A stretch of 43,249 nucleotides of DNA from positions 1-43,249 of the forward strand of contig CAJVYL010000003.1 of NCBI GenBank assembly GCA_913009265.1, given 5' to 3'. Every line of letters starts with the position of its first letter. Position 1 is the first letter of the stretch. The DNA is from an uncultured Methylococcales bacterium. GTDB lineage: Bacteria > Pseudomonadota > Gammaproteobacteria > Methylococcales > Methylomonadaceae. The notes under the pieces were generated by a model. That model made no database searches and was not told where the DNA came from. It saw only the letters and a program-made list of their open reading frames with translations. Positions 1 to 10,683 of the stretch are shown here, piece by piece. Both the position numbers and the translations under genes were made by a program.

Positions 1-2135
1 TCTTCAACTAATAATGCCATATCTCTTCGTACTGAAGGAAACTTTGAAAGCACCTCAAACTTTGGTAATACTTTTTTAAATACTAATTCCTGCACTAATT
101 CAAATAAAAATACAGGTGTTTCAAAACCAAGTTTCTTTTCTAGCGTAGGATGCAACATTCCCATCAAGCCAATTAATTCACCATCAGCATTTAAAATTTC
201 GGCTGATTGACCAGGATGCAAAGAAGGATGTTTTGTACTTGTAAATCGTGCTTCACAATCACTTAAATGAAACAATGCTTCTAAATCACCTTTTAAATCA
301 AAAAAGTCAACCTTTCTACTTTTTGCCGACCATTGCTCTGTATTCACATCACCTAGCACTAGGCCAGACAACATTTTTTGTTGCACGGTCTCGCCATCTT
401 GTTTGATAAAACGAAGTCCCGTTTCAAACAATCTAACTCTACTTTGTTGACGCTTAGTATTATATAAAGCTGCATTCAGCAATCCACACCATAATGTCGT
501 GCGCATAACAGAGAGTTCAGATGAAATTGGATTTTGTAAACGAATGAATTCATCATCAGGTGCTATCGTTTTCTGAATTTCTTCATCAACAAAACTATAA
601 GTAATCGCTTCCTGAAAACCTCTATCAACTAATAAATCTTCTGCTCTTGAAATAGGAAGTACAGCCTCTTCAGCTTTACCCAATTCAGAACGCATCAATA
701 AACTGCTATTAGGTAAATTGTTGTAACCGTAAATACGTCCAACTTCTTCTAATAAATCAGCTTCAATTTCAATATCAAAACGACAACCTGGAGGGGTAAT
801 ATCCCAACCTTCAGCTTGCACTTCAACTTGCATTCCTAAGCCTTCGAAGATTTTAGTTACTTCAGCATTTTCCATGCTGATCCCTAAAACCTTCTCTATA
901 CGGTTTTGTCTAAGTGTTACCGCTTTTCTAGAAGGTAAAGTTGCTGTTGTAGTCACTTCTGTGATCGGCCCAACATTACCATCGGTAATTTCAACAATAA
1001 GTTGTGTTGCACGTTCAATCGCTCTTTCCTGCAAGCTAAAATCTACACCACGCTCAAAACGATGAGATGAATCTGTATGCAATCCAAAGTTACGCGCTTT
1101 TCCTGCTATAGCAATCGGTGTAAAGAAAGCACATTCTAAGAAAATATCTTTAGTTTCATCTGTAACAGATGTTGCTTCTCCACCCATAACACCCGCTAAA
1201 GCTAATGCTTGTTTTTCATCAGCAATAACTAAAGCTTCACCATCTAATTTAATGGTTTGGTCATTCAACAAAGCTAATTCTTCACCTTTCTTACCAACAC
1301 GTACTGTAATAGCACCTGTTAATTTTTCAGCATCAAAAGCATGTAATGGTTGACCTAGCTCTAGTAACACATAATTTGTCACATCAACGATAGGACCTAA
1401 GCTTCTAATCCCAGAACGCCTTAAACTTTCTTGCATCCATAAAGGTGTTTGTGCTTTAACGTCTACATTTTTAATTAAACGTCCTAAATATCTTGGACAT
1501 GCTTCTGTTTCTTCTACAGAGACATTAACCACTGCATCATGTGTTATTTCAACAGCAGAAACCTCAACGGCTGACCATTCCATTTCATTTAATACAGCAA
1601 TTTCTCTAGCTACACCTTCCACACTTAAACAATCTGCACGGTTCGGTGTTAAATCTAATTCTATAATTTTGTCATCTAAAGAAAAATATTCTCTGATATC
1701 TGTACCAACGGGGGCATCTTCAAATAATTCCATCAAGCCATCTGCATCAGCAGCAAGACCTAATTCTTTTTCTGAACACAGCATACCCAGCGATAATTCG
1801 CCACGTAGTTTTGATTTTTTAATTTTAAAATTGCCAGGTAAAACAGCACCAACTAATGCAGCAGGAATCTTTAGCCCTACTCTTACATTGCTCGCACCAC
1901 ATACAATTTGTAATGGCTCTGCTTCTCCAACAGCAACCTGACATACCCTTAATTTGTCAGCATTAGAATGCTGCTCCATAGAAACAACTTCACCGACAAC
2001 GACACCCGAAAATTCGGCTGCAGCAGACTCTACAGAATCAACTTCTAAACCAGCCATTGTTAGCTGCTCTACAAGCTCTTCAGTTGCTACAGGTGGATTG
2101 ACTAGCTCTCTTAACCAAGCTTCACTTATTTGCAT
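1..2135 (-). CDS. pheT: Phenylalanine-tRNA ligase beta subunit, 3' end cut by window edge
   Basis: This is the beta subunit of the alpha2-beta2 cytoplasmic enzyme that charges tRNA-Phe. The minus-strand frame is open from the ATG at 2133-2135 (protein begins MQISEAWLRELVNPP) to the left edge, about 711 residues of a family length near 790. The N-terminal tRNA-binding OB fold (about residues 40-150) is followed by the B3/B4 editing region with TPNRADCLS and the HAFDAEKL segment. The B5 region and the catalytic-like core come next (DLLEEVGRIYGYNNLP, then SELSVMRTTL). The last visible residues, FPSVRRDMALLVEE, start the FDX-ACB anticodon-binding domain, so only this domain is incomplete. The gene follows pheS by 14 nt in one operon. 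The call is secure. Confidence 0.97.
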   Translation of the reverse strand, partial: MQISEAWLRELVNPPVATEELVEQLTMAGLEVDSVESAAAEFSGVVVGEVVSMEQHSNADKLRVCQVAVGEAEPLQIVCGASNVRVGLKIPAALVGAVLPGNFKIKKSKLRGELSLGMLCSEKELGLAADADGLMELFEDAPVGTDIREYFSLDDKIIELDLTPNRADCLSVEGVAREIAVLNEMEWSAVEVSAVEITHDAVVNVSVEETEACPRYLGRLIKNVDVKAQTPLWMQESLRRSGIRSLGPIVDVTNYVLLELGQPLHAFDAEKLTGAITVRVGKKGEELALLNDQTIKLDGEALVIADEKQALALAGVMGGEATSVTDETKDIFLECAFFTPIAIAGKARNFGLHTDSSHRFERGVDFSLQERAIERATQLIVEITDGNVGPITEVTTTATLPSRKAVTLRQNRIEKVLGISMENAEVTKIFEGLGMQVEVQAEGWDITPPGCRFDIEIEADLLEEVGRIYGYNNLPNSSLLMRSELGKAEEAVLPISRAEDLLVDRGFQEAITYSFVDEEIQKTIAPDDEFIRLQNPISSELSVMRTTLWCGLLNAALYNTKRQQSRVRLFETGLRFIKQDGETVQQKMLSGLVLGDVNTEQWSAKSRKVDFFDLKGDLEALFHLSDCEARFTSTKHPSLHPGQSAEILNADGELIGLMGMLHPTLEKKLGFETPVFLFELVQELVFKKVLPKFEVLSKFPSVRRDMALLVE

Positions 2136-2149
2136 GATTCAATCTCGCC

Positions 2150-3172
<1,023 letters not shown>

Positions 3173-3302
3173 TCAGCTCACTATATGTAGTATTGGATAG
3201 GAATAGAAAAGTCGGAAATAGTATATTTGATATTTTCAAATACTGCGATAAGTTCGCAACACTAAATTTAAACTTATTCTATATAAATAGGGGGAATTGA
3301 AC

Positions 3303-3333
3303 TCTCTCTTGCTTTAAATAAAAACAAGAGAGA
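3303..3333 (-). promoter_or_regulatory. RNA hairpin in the rplT-pheS intergenic region (proximal to pheS)
   Basis: A perfect 9-bp inverted repeat (arms 3303-3311 and 3325-3333, CAAGAGAGA type) surrounds an A/T-rich loop of 13 nt. In the leftward transcript no U-run follows it, so it does not look like a classical terminator. An attenuator part, a processing site or an mRNA-stabilising hairpin for pheST is possible. The function is inferred from position only. Confidence 0.4.
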
Positions 3334-3339
3334 ATCAAC

Positions 3340-3367
3340 AAAGCGTATTGATCAATCAATACGCTTT
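3340..3367 (-). terminator. RNA hairpin just behind rplT (weak terminator or processing site)
   Basis: An 11-bp inverted repeat (AAAGCGTATTG at 3340-3350, CAATACGCTTT at 3357-3367) with a 6-nt loop begins 7 nt after the rplT stop codon. Read leftward it is preceded by an A-run but not followed by a U-run. It therefore probably acts as a partial terminator or a 3' end-protecting structure between the ribosomal genes and pheST. Confidence 0.45.
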
Positions 3368-3373
3368 ACCTTT

Positions 3374-3739
3374 TTAAGAAGGTTTGCTTTGATTTGCTTT
3401 AGCAATCTCAGCGATTTTAGCAAAAGCATCCATATCACGTACTGCGATATCAGCTAATACTTTACGGTCAATCGCTACATTAGCTTTTGTTAAACCGTTG
3501 ATGAAACGACTGTATGACATACCACATAAACGAGCTGCAGCATTAATACGGACAATCCATAAAGCACGGAATTGACGTTTCTTTTGTTTACGGTCACGGT
3601 AAGCATATTGACCTGCTTTAATTACCGCTTGTTTAGCAACGCGATAAACTCTACTACGTGCACCGTAATATCCTTTCGCTTGCTTTAAAACTTTTTTATG
3701 TCTTGCTCTGGCAGTTACGCCACGTTTTACTCTAGCCAT
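3374..3739 (-). CDS. rplT: 50S ribosomal protein L20
   Basis: L20 is a primary 23S rRNA-binding protein needed for early assembly of the large subunit. The 121-residue protein has the typical basic N-terminal tail ([19 protein letters not shown]), the segment [18 protein letters not shown], and a globular C-terminal part with [18 protein letters not shown]. Length and sequence are fully typical. An AGGAAAG ribosome binding site lies 6 nt before the ATG. In Escherichia coli L20 represses translation of rpmI-rplT by binding the leader. A structured leader also exists here between infC and rpmI. It is cotranscribed with rpmI, 18 nt upstream. Confidence 0.98.
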   Translation of the reverse strand: MARVKRGVTARARHKKVLKQAKGYYGARSRVYRVAKQAVIKAGQYAYRDRKQKKRQFRALWIVRINAAARLCGMSYSRFINGLTKANVAIDRKVLADIAVRDMDAFAKIAEIAKANQSKPS

Positions 3740-3757
3740 GATTCTTTCCTAAATTGA

Positions 3758-3952
3758 TTATGCGTAAGGTAACAAACGTGCAACCATTGGCACATCTGAA
3801 GGATGAATACTGGCTGCTTTACGCAACTGTCTTTTACGCTTAGTCGTTTTTTTAGTCAAAATATGACGACGGTGAGCTTGACCACATTTAAAACCACTTT
3901 TGGTTTTTTTAAACCGTTTAGCAGTACCACTATGGGTTTTCATTTTAGGCAT
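3758..3952 (-). CDS. rpmI: 50S ribosomal protein L35
   Basis: L35 is a small basic large-subunit protein. The 64-residue product begins [20 protein letters not shown] and ends VARLLPYA, the usual size and ends for the family. I chose the ATG at 3952 because GGAG lies 7 nt upstream and because family members begin MPKMKT. A longer in-frame extension to 4015 has no family support. It sits between infC and rplT in the conserved order. Confidence 0.97.
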   Translation of the reverse strand: MPKMKTHSGTAKRFKKTKSGFKCGQAHRRHILTKKTTKRKRQLRKAASIHPSDVPMVARLLPYA

Positions 3953-4033
3953 TTGTTTTCTCCAATAAATAATTAAAACATCCTTGAGATTCAAACCCGA
4001 TAAGGCAAAATGCATGGCCCGATCGAATGAGTC

Positions 4034-4073
4034 GCATCAAATGATGCATTTAACAACTCCTTCCCTAAGTTGT
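4034..4073 (-). promoter_or_regulatory. Structured leader between infC and rpmI (candidate L20 regulatory region)
   Basis: Two small adjacent hairpins lie in the 151-nt infC-rpmI spacer. One is GCATCA/TGATGC at 4034-4047, the other ACAACT/AGTTGT at 4053-4073. In E. coli the L20 translational operator lies in this same interval as a pseudoknot. I see stems in the right place but cannot show that they form the L20 binding fold. Confidence 0.35.
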
Positions 4074-4103
4074 AAGGTTTTGTTAAAAACCTATTTTTTA
4101 ACT

Positions 4104-4628
4104 TTATTTCTTTTTTCTAGGCGCCATAACCATAACCATTTGACGACCTTCAAACTTGGGGAATTGCTCAACTACAGCCAATTCTGTCAAATCTTTTTCA
4201 ACTCGCTTTAGCAAGTCCATGCCAATTTCTCTATGCGCCATTTCACGGCCACGGAATCGAACGGTAATTTTAGTTTTATTACCTTCTTCAAGAAACTTGG
4301 TTAGATTTCTCAATTTAACTTGATAATCACCCTCTTCAGTTCCAGGTCTAAACTTAATCTCTTTGATCTGAATCTGTTTTTGTTTCTTTTTAGCGGCTTG
4401 TTGCTTTTTGTTTTGTTCAAACTGGTACTTGCCGTAGTCCATTACTTTACAGACGGGAGGATCAGCATTAGGTGAAACTTCCACCAGATCCATATTTGCT
4501 TCAAATGCAAGCTGCTTAGCTTCCGCTAATGTTATTACACCTACTTTTTCACCATCAGCAGCAACAACACGAACTCTTCTTGCCGTTATATCGTTATTTA
4601 AGCGTGTGGTATCTCTTTTAGAAGCGAT
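4104..4628 (-). CDS. infC: Translation initiation factor IF-3, AUC start codon
   Basis: IF-3 keeps the 30S subunit free and checks the start codon-initiator tRNA match. The full protein is 174 residues. Starting at the first ATG would give only 129 and lose most of the N-terminal domain. Reading upstream in frame gives [20 protein letters not shown], the typical IF-3 N-terminus, and the first codon of that segment is ATC at 4626-4628. GGAG lies 8 nt before it, and no ATG, GTG or TTG is available there. The C-terminal domain contains [19 protein letters not shown] rare AUU or AUC start is the known basis of IF-3 autoregulation. thrS ends 22 nt upstream. Confidence 0.96.
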   Translation of the reverse strand: MASKRDTTRLNNDITARRVRVVAADGEKVGVITLAEAKQLAFEANMDLVEVSPNADPPVCKVMDYGKYQFEQNKKQQAAKKKQKQIQIKEIKFRPGTEEGDYQVKLRNLTKFLEEGNKTKITVRFRGREMAHREIGMDLLKRVEKDLTELAVVEQFPKFEGRQMVMVMAPRKKK

Positions 4629-4650
4629 GCTTTATTCTCCAAAAATATTA

Positions 4651-6558
4651 TTATTTTTTGTCTGCAATTTGTTTATTTAACATACTAGTTAAATCAGCCA
4701 ATGGCAAACTACCTAGATCATCACCCTTTTGCGAACGAACCGCAATCGTTTGATCTTCTAATTCTTTGTCACCAATAATCAAAAGATAAGGAACGCGTTG
4801 CATTGAGTGCTCGCGAATTTTAAAGCCTATCTTCTCATTTCTCAAGTCTATTTTTACTCTATAGCCTTGTTTTTCTAATTCTTGCCTAACTTTTTTGGAA
4901 TATTCCTCGTGTCGGCTAGCAATATTTATCACGGTAAGTTGCACTGGAGCCAACCACAATGGGAAGGTCCCAGAGTATTGCTCAATCAAAATACCTATAA
5001 AACGCTCCAAAGAACCTAATACCGCTCTATGCAACATAACCGGCACTTGTTTAGAGCCATCTTCGGCAATATATGTCGCATCTAAACGGCCAGGCATTGA
5101 GAAATCAACTTGAATTGTGCCACATTGCCAAACACGATCTAAACAATCCTTCAATGAAAATTCAATTTTAGGACCATAAAAAGCCCCTTCTCCAGGTTGC
5201 AGTTCCCAGTCTAGATTTTTATTATTAAGAGCCACTTCTAGTGCTTTTTCAGATTTATCCCAATCTTCGTCACTACCCACTCTTTTTTCTGGGCGTGTAG
5301 ATAACTTGATTATAATGTCTTCAAATCCAAAGTCTTTATATACTTCAAATAATAAATCGATAAAAGTTGAAACTTCATCTTGAATTTGATTTTCAGTACA
5401 GAAAATATGTGCATCGTCTTGCACAAAATTTCTTACCCTCATCAAACCATGAAGCGTTCCTGATGGCTCATTTCTATGACACGACCCAAATTCAGCCATT
5501 CTGATTGGCAAATCTCTATAGCTCTTTAAGCCTTGATTAAAGATTTGAATATGGCACGGACAGTTCATCGGCTTTATAGCGTAATCACGATGCTCAGAAT
5601 GAGTCGTAAAGATCATGTCACCAAACTTATCCCAGTGGCCTGATTTTTCCCACAAAGAACGGTCAACTAACTGAGGTGTTTTGACCTCGCCATAACCATT
5701 TACTTCTAATTTTTTACGTATGTACTGTTCTACTTGCTGATAAATAGCCCAGCCTTTATCATGCCAAAACACCATGCCTGGCGCTTCTTCTTGGGTGTGA
5801 AATAAATCTAAAGATTTTGCTAATTTACGATGATCTCTTTTTTCAGCTTCTTCCAAGCGAAACAAATAATCTTTTAATTGTTTTTTATCGCTCCATGCCG
5901 TTCCGTATATACGCTGTAGCATTTCATTATCAGAATTACCACGCCAATATGCACCAGCAATCTTCATTAATTTGAATGCTTTTAATTTACCTGTACTTGG
6001 CACATGTGGGCCACGGCACAAATCAGTAAATTCACCTTGCGTATACAAAGAAAGATCTTCGTTAGAAGGGATAGATTCAATTATTTCTGCTTTATAATTT
6101 TCGCCTAAACCTTTAAAAAAACTAACTGCTTCATCACGAGAAAGTACTGAACGAGTGATTTCAATATTTTGAGAAACCAGGAACTGCATTTTCTTTTCAA
6201 TCGCCTTTAAATCTTCTGGCGTAAAAGTACGTTCGTAAGAAAAATCATAAAAGAATCCATTATCTATAACTGGACCAATAGTTACCTGTGCTTCAGGGAA
6301 AAGCTGTTTAACTGCTTGAGCCAACAAATGTGCTGTAGAGTGCCTAATAACATCAGTACCTTCAGCATCTTTTGCAGTAATAATTGTTAAGTCGATATCT
6401 TGCTCTATAAGATAGCTTGCATCAACCACTTCGTCATTTACTTTCCCAGCTAAAGTTGCTTTAGCTAAGCCAGACCCAATTGACTTTGCTACTTCCATTA
6501 TTGTTACAGCTTGATCAAATTCTCGCTTTGATCCATCAGGAAGAGTAATTATGGGCAT
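4651..6558 (-). CDS. thrS: Threonine-tRNA ligase
   Basis: This enzyme charges tRNA-Thr and edits mischarged Ser-tRNA-Thr. The 635-residue protein has, in order, an N-terminal TGS domain (residues 1-60), and the editing domain with [16 protein letters not shown] and [10 protein letters not shown]. The class II core follows with [10 protein letters not shown] and [15 protein letters not shown]. Last comes the C-terminal anticodon-binding domain (from about residue 535, [11 protein letters not shown]). Length and motifs are normal. The ATG at 6558 fits the family start but has no clear ribosome binding site. It lies only about 23 nt behind the terminator of the upstream tRNA-Val gene, so the position of its promoter is unclear. 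Confidence 0.98.
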   Translation of the reverse strand: MPIITLPDGSKREFDQAVTIMEVAKSIGSGLAKATLAGKVNDEVVDASYLIEQDIDLTIITAKDAEGTDVIRHSTAHLLAQAVKQLFPEAQVTIGPVIDNGFFYDFSYERTFTPEDLKAIEKKMQFLVSQNIEITRSVLSRDEAVSFFKGLGENYKAEIIESIPSNEDLSLYTQGEFTDLCRGPHVPSTGKLKAFKLMKIAGAYWRGNSDNEMLQRIYGTAWSDKKQLKDYLFRLEEAEKRDHRKLAKSLDLFHTQEEAPGMVFWHDKGWAIYQQVEQYIRKKLEVNGYGEVKTPQLVDRSLWEKSGHWDKFGDMIFTTHSEHRDYAIKPMNCPCHIQIFNQGLKSYRDLPIRMAEFGSCHRNEPSGTLHGLMRVRNFVQDDAHIFCTENQIQDEVSTFIDLLFEVYKDFGFEDIIIKLSTRPEKRVGSDEDWDKSEKALEVALNNKNLDWELQPGEGAFYGPKIEFSLKDCLDRVWQCGTIQVDFSMPGRLDATYIAEDGSKQVPVMLHRAVLGSLERFIGILIEQYSGTFPLWLAPVQLTVINIASRHEEYSKKVRQELEKQGYRVKIDLRNEKIGFKIREHSMQRVPYLLIIGDKELEDQTIAVRSQKGDDLGSLPLADLTSMLNKQIADKK

Positions 6559-6581
6559 TATGATATCTTTAAAAAGTTTCT

Positions 6582-6610
6582 AAAAAAAAAGCACCGCGTT
6601 GCGGTGCTTT
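6582..6610 (-). terminator. Rho-independent terminator of tRNA-Val
   Basis: A 10-bp perfect stem, AAAGCACCGC/GCGGTGCTTT with a 3-nt loop (6588-6610), is followed leftward by a run of nine T residues. It starts 7 nt after the CCA end of the tRNA. This is the strongest intrinsic terminator in the left half of the window. Confidence 0.93.
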
Positions 6611-6613
6611 ATA
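6608..6613 (-). promoter_or_regulatory. Possible -10 element for thrS overlapping the terminator
   Basis: TATAAA (leftward) abuts the terminator stem. A transcript starting 6-8 nt downstream would begin inside the 5' arm and so could not form the terminator hairpin. That would allow thrS expression from this point. No convincing -35 element is seen at 16-18 nt, so this is a candidate only. Confidence 0.25.
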
Positions 6614-6616
6614 ATT

Positions 6617-6693
6617 TGGTAGGCGCGAGTAGATTCGAACTACCGACCCCCACCATGTCAAGGTGGTGCTCTAACCAACTGAGCTACGCGCCT
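6617..6693 (-). tRNA. tRNA-Val (anticodon GAC), CCA encoded
   Basis: The 77-nt cloverleaf reads from 6693 leftward. The acceptor stem is AGGCGCG/CGCGCCT, the D arm is AGCTCAGTTGGTTAGAGC, and the T arm contains GTTCGAATC. The anticodon stem CCACC/GGTGG encloses the loop TTGACAT, so the anticodon GAC is at 6657-6659. The CCA end is encoded at 6617-6619. It is the only tRNA in the window. Confidence 0.97.
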
Positions 6694-6841
6694 GAAGTCT
6701 TGTGTTCAATCCGTTTATTATAACAAGACTATTTCCTTATGCAAGCCCGTTATTGCTATATTTTATGAACAATATTTATAATATAGTAAAATTTGTAAGT
6801 ATCCAGCATTAAAGCACTTAATTTATAACCTTCAAATACAC

Positions 6842-8848
6842 TTAAACCATCATCTCTGCTTGCAATAATTTAATTTCGTCTCTCATTGCCGCAGCCGCCT
6901 CAAACTCAAGGTCTTTAGCATGCTGATACATTTTAGCTTCTAACTGCTTTAACTTTTTAGCCAATTGCTTTGGCGTTAACACTTTATATTCAGCCGCTGA
7001 CTCAGCTACTTTCGCATTAACATTATTAATAGATAACCCCGAACCAGGAATTTCTAATTCCATAATATCAGTAACAGACTTAAAAACTGTTTTTGGCACT
7101 ATCCCTCTTTCTTGATTATATTCATGCTGTTTTTCACGGCGTCGATCAGTTTCGTCTATTGCCTTTTTCATAGACTTGGTTATTTTATCGCCATAAAGAA
7201 TAGCTCTACCATTTTGATTCCTAGCCGCTCGACCTATGGTTTGCACTAATGACACTACTGATCGCAAAAAACCTTCTTTATCTGCATCTAAAATAGCGAC
7301 TAGAGATACCTCTGGAATATCCAGCCCCTCTCGTAATAAGTTAATACCCACAAGAACATCAAATTGACCTAGACGTAAATCACGGATAATTTCCACTCTC
7401 TCCACAGTATCAATATCAGAATGTAAATAACGCACCTTAACACCGTGCTCCATTAAATAATCAGTTAAATCTTCTGACATTCTTTTGGTTAATGTTGTTA
7501 CCAAAACACGTTCTTTTAACTTTTCTCTCTTATGAATCTCTGATAACAAATCATCAACTTGAGTTGTTGCTGGACGCACCTCAATGATAGGGTCAAGCAA
7601 ACCAGTAGGCCGAACAACCTGCTCTACAAATTGATCTACATGTTCTTTTTCATAAGGGCCGGGGGTGGCCGAAACATAAATCCTCTGTGCTGATTTCAAC
7701 TCAAACTCATCAAACCTTAACGGTCTATTATCTAAGGCAGAAGGTAGCCTAAATCCATATTCAACCAAAGTTTCTTTTCTTGACCTATCACCTTTATACA
7801 TAGCTCCAATTTGTGGAACAGTGACATGACTTTCATCAATAATCAGCAAGGCATCATCTGGTAAATAATCAAACATTGTCGGCGGCGACTCACCATCTTC
7901 TCTTGCTGATAAGTATCGAGAATAATTTTCAATTCCAGAACAATAGCCGACCTCTATAATCATTTCTATATCAAACAGGGTTCTTTGCTCTAGTCGTTGA
8001 GCTTCTACCAATTTATTATTAGATCTTAACTGCTCCAACCTCTCAACTAATTCAATTTTGATCAGCTCGATAGCTGCCAATAGTTTTTCTCGAGGGGTAA
8101 CATAATGTGTCTTTGGGTAAATGGTATATCGCGCCAAACGCTGGGTTACCTCTCCTGTTAAAGGATCAAATAAAGATAAGCGCTCAATTTCATCATCAAA
8201 TAATTCAATTCTTAATGCTTGCTCATCAGACTCCGCGGGGAATACATCAATCACATCACCTCTGACTCGGTACGTTGCACGCTTAAGGTCTATATCATTA
8301 CGACTGTACTGCATTTCTGCCAATCGCCTTAACAAATCACGCTGCTTAATAATATCGCCCTTGACCAGATGCAATACCATTTGAAAATAAGACTCCGGCT
8401 CACCTAAACCATAAATCGCCGAGACCGTTGCAACTACAATGGTATCTTTACGCTCCAATAATGCTTTTGTTGCAGATAAGCGCATTTGCTCAATATGCTC
8501 ATTTAAGGAGGCATCTTTATCTATAAAGGTATCAGATGCAGGCACATAAGCTTCTGGTTGGTAATAATCGTAATAAGAAACAAAATATTCAACGCTATTT
8601 TCAGGGAAAAACTCTTTCATCTCCCCATAGAGTTGAGCCGCTAAGGTTTTGTTTGGCGCCATGATCATCGCAGGACGCTGTGTCTCCATAATCACATTAG
8701 CAATAGTAAAAGTTTTACCCGAACCCGTTACTCCTAATAATGATTGATGCACTTCACCATCACCCAAACCTTCAACCAATTGCTTGATTGCTGTCGGCTG
8801 ATCTCCTGCAGGCTGATATCGACTTTGAATTTTAAATTGTTTTTTCAC
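6842..8848 (-). CDS. uvrB: UvrABC system protein B, excinuclease helicase-like subunit
   Basis: UvrB verifies DNA damage delivered by UvrA and positions UvrC for incision. The 668-residue protein has Walker A GVTGSGKT (39-46) and the damage-probing beta-hairpin segment [14 protein letters not shown]. The DEAD-like motif LLIIDESH and helicase motifs [20 protein letters not shown] and QTIGRAARN follow. The C-terminal UVR motif (about 627-662) binds UvrC. Length is normal. The start is GTG at 8846-8848 with no strong ribosome binding site. A 16-bp palindrome lies about 45 nt upstream. No SOS box (CTG-N10-CAG type) was recognised there. Confidence 0.98.
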   Translation of the reverse strand: MKKQFKIQSRYQPAGDQPTAIKQLVEGLGDGEVHQSLLGVTGSGKTFTIANVIMETQRPAMIMAPNKTLAAQLYGEMKEFFPENSVEYFVSYYDYYQPEAYVPASDTFIDKDASLNEHIEQMRLSATKALLERKDTIVVATVSAIYGLGEPESYFQMVLHLVKGDIIKQRDLLRRLAEMQYSRNDIDLKRATYRVRGDVIDVFPAESDEQALRIELFDDEIERLSLFDPLTGEVTQRLARYTIYPKTHYVTPREKLLAAIELIKIELVERLEQLRSNNKLVEAQRLEQRTLFDIEMIIEVGYCSGIENYSRYLSAREDGESPPTMFDYLPDDALLIIDESHVTVPQIGAMYKGDRSRKETLVEYGFRLPSALDNRPLRFDEFELKSAQRIYVSATPGPYEKEHVDQFVEQVVRPTGLLDPIIEVRPATTQVDDLLSEIHKREKLKERVLVTTLTKRMSEDLTDYLMEHGVKVRYLHSDIDTVERVEIIRDLRLGQFDVLVGINLLREGLDIPEVSLVAILDADKEGFLRSVVSLVQTIGRAARNQNGRAILYGDKITKSMKKAIDETDRRREKQHEYNQERGIVPKTVFKSVTDIMELEIPGSGLSINNVNAKVAESAAEYKVLTPKQLAKKLKQLEAKMYQHAKDLEFEAAAAMRDEIKLLQAEMMV

Positions 8849-8892
8849 TATTTATTTAATTTGATTCTAATACGCTAGAGCTAGCGACTTAT

Positions 8893-8908
8893 TATGCCTA
8901 TAGGCATA
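8893..8908. promoter_or_regulatory. Perfect 16-bp palindrome upstream of uvrB
   Basis: TATGCCTATAGGCATA is a perfect palindrome 45-60 nt before the uvrB start codon, in a good place for a dimeric repressor site. I do not recognise the binding protein. It does not match the E. coli LexA consensus. Confidence 0.3.
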
Positions 8909-9017
8909 TTTACCACACCAGATACTTGGTTCTTATTCGGAGATTAAAACTACAAATATAGCCAAAAATGAATAAAATATTTTTCTAAGGACTGATAAAA
9001 CAAGGTGAAAGAAATAG

Positions 9018-9248
9018 CTATGTCATCGTTAAGTGTTGAAAACTTGAAGTCACTTGTAAAAGTGACTTTCCTGATGGAGAGGGCGAAGGTAAGGAGAAAT
9101 TCAAACAATTATCTTCTTTAATATTTTCTTATACAGCAAGAGATAAAAAGAAATTTTAATTACATACTGTTTGTTTTCTCCTCACCCAAACCCTCTCCAG
9201 CAGGAGAGGACTTAAGAGCTAACAAAATCCACTTCTAAGGTGACATAG
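9018..9248. mobile_element. MITE-like element with imperfect terminal inverted repeats
   Basis: The ends are CTATGTCATCGTTAAGTG (9018-9035) and, inverted, CTATGTCACCTTAGAAGTG (9230-9248). Inside are two inverted copies of a core related to GGAGAGGG...GGAGAAA (9074-9098, and inverted 9177-9209). The right core folds as CCTCTCC-agca-GGAGAGG. A separate hairpin AAGTCACTT/AAGTGACTT lies at 9047-9068. No protein is encoded. It occupies most of the 472-nt gap between uvrB and the aminotransferase. A related core occurs in the element at 32112-32200. Confidence 0.55.
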
Positions 9249-9320
9249 TCAAAAGAATACACTTTTACCAGGATTCCCAGCGCCATAAATAAGCTGGCAG
9301 CAAAAGTGATACCTAAACTG

Positions 9321-10532
9321 TTATTTTTCTTCTATTGCTTGCAACAAGGATAATGAAACCCCTTCTGCTGCAAGTTTAATTTCTTCAAGACTTGGGTAAG
9401 ATGGTGCAATTCTTATATGTTTATCTTCAGGATCTAAACCATAAGGAAATGTAGCTCCTGCTGGTGTAAGAATAATTCCAGCATTCTTAGCAAGCTCTAT
9501 AGTACGCTTTGCTAGACCAGGTGGAGTTATTAAATCAATAAAGTAGCCACCTAAAGGCTTACTCCAACTAACACCTTCTATTTTTCCTAAATATTCTTCA
9601 AATACAGAATCTACAATATCAAACTTAGGTTTAAGGATTGCTCGATGCTGATCCATTAAGCTATCAACACTAACTGAATTCTGAAAGAAAAGAAGATGAC
9701 GCAACTGATTCAGCTTATCCGGTCCAATAGTACGAACAGATACACATTTTTGCCACCAATCAACATTTGCAACTGAAGAAGCAAGCATTGCCAAACCAGA
9801 ACCTGCAAAAGTCATCTTGGAAGTAGAAGCAAATACAATAGCGCGATCTGAGTTTCCTGCAGCCTGACAAATATCTATGATATTTGGAATAGCAATGCGC
9901 TCTTCAGTTAGATGATGAAAATGGTATGCATCATCCCAAAATATTCTAAAATCATCTGCAGCTACATTCATTGAAGCTAATCGATTAACAACTTCTTCAG
10001 AATACACAGCACCCGTTGGGTTACTATATTTTGGTACACACCACATGCCTTTAATTGAATCATCTTTAGCAACTAAAGACTCAACCACATCCATATCTGG
10101 CCCATCTTCTAACAAAGGCACATTAATCATTTTGATGCCAAAAGCTTCCAAAATTGAGAAATGTCGATCATAACCAGGGACGGGGCAAAGAAATGATATT
10201 GGCTTATCACTTCTCCAAGACGAGTTACCAGGAGTACCATAAAGCAATGCAAATGCAATTACATCATGCATTAAAGCTAAACTAGAACTTCCATCAACTA
10301 CTATTTGATTCTTTGGCACTTCAAGCAATGACGCAAAGAACTCACGTACTTCTGGCAAGCCAAGCTGAATACCATAATTACGACAATCAGTCCCACTACT
10401 TTTAATTTGATCAGATATACCCGCTTCATTAAGCAAAGGTAGCGCCAAATCCAGTTGCTCCGGTGATGGCTTGCCTCTAGACATATCCAGCTTTAAATTC
10501 AACTTAGTAAATTCTTGATAATCTTTATACAT
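9321..10532 (-). CDS. Aspartate aminotransferase, type Ic (MocR-like aminotransferase fold I)
   Basis: This is a PLP-dependent fold-type I aminotransferase of the subgroup Ic described from Corynebacterium AspT. It probably exchanges amino groups between aspartate or a similar amino acid and 2-oxoglutarate. The N-terminus LNLKLDMSRGKPSPEQLDLA and the segment CRNYGIQLGLPEVREFFA are characteristic. The PLP-binding lysine is in STSKMTFAGSG, the KYSNPTG segment matches the conserved NPTG, and the carboxylate-binding Arg is near HIRIAPSYPS. At 403 residues it is a little shorter than the usual 420. It is transcribed alone or behind the flgT-like gene (151-nt gap). The substrate is not proven. Confidence 0.88.
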   Translation of the reverse strand: MYKDYQEFTKLNLKLDMSRGKPSPEQLDLALPLLNEAGISDQIKSSGTDCRNYGIQLGLPEVREFFASLLEVPKNQIVVDGSSSLALMHDVIAFALLYGTPGNSSWRSDKPISFLCPVPGYDRHFSILEAFGIKMINVPLLEDGPDMDVVESLVAKDDSIKGMWCVPKYSNPTGAVYSEEVVNRLASMNVAADDFRIFWDDAYHFHHLTEERIAIPNIIDICQAAGNSDRAIVFASTSKMTFAGSGLAMLASSVANVDWWQKCVSVRTIGPDKLNQLRHLLFFQNSVSVDSLMDQHRAILKPKFDIVDSVFEEYLGKIEGVSWSKPLGGYFIDLITPPGLAKRTIELAKNAGIILTPAGATFPYGLDPEDKHIRIAPSYPSLEEIKLAAEGVSLSLLQAIEEK

Positions 10533-10683
10533 ATATTTATTAATAGTAATTATGGATTGAACAATACTTCATGATGAGAACTATATTGACTTAATTATAC
10601 CCCATAAGACAATATCCAGTATTTTATAGCTTTTTTAAAACTTGTTTAAGCACCACACTCTTTCGCCTACAAACACCTAAAAC

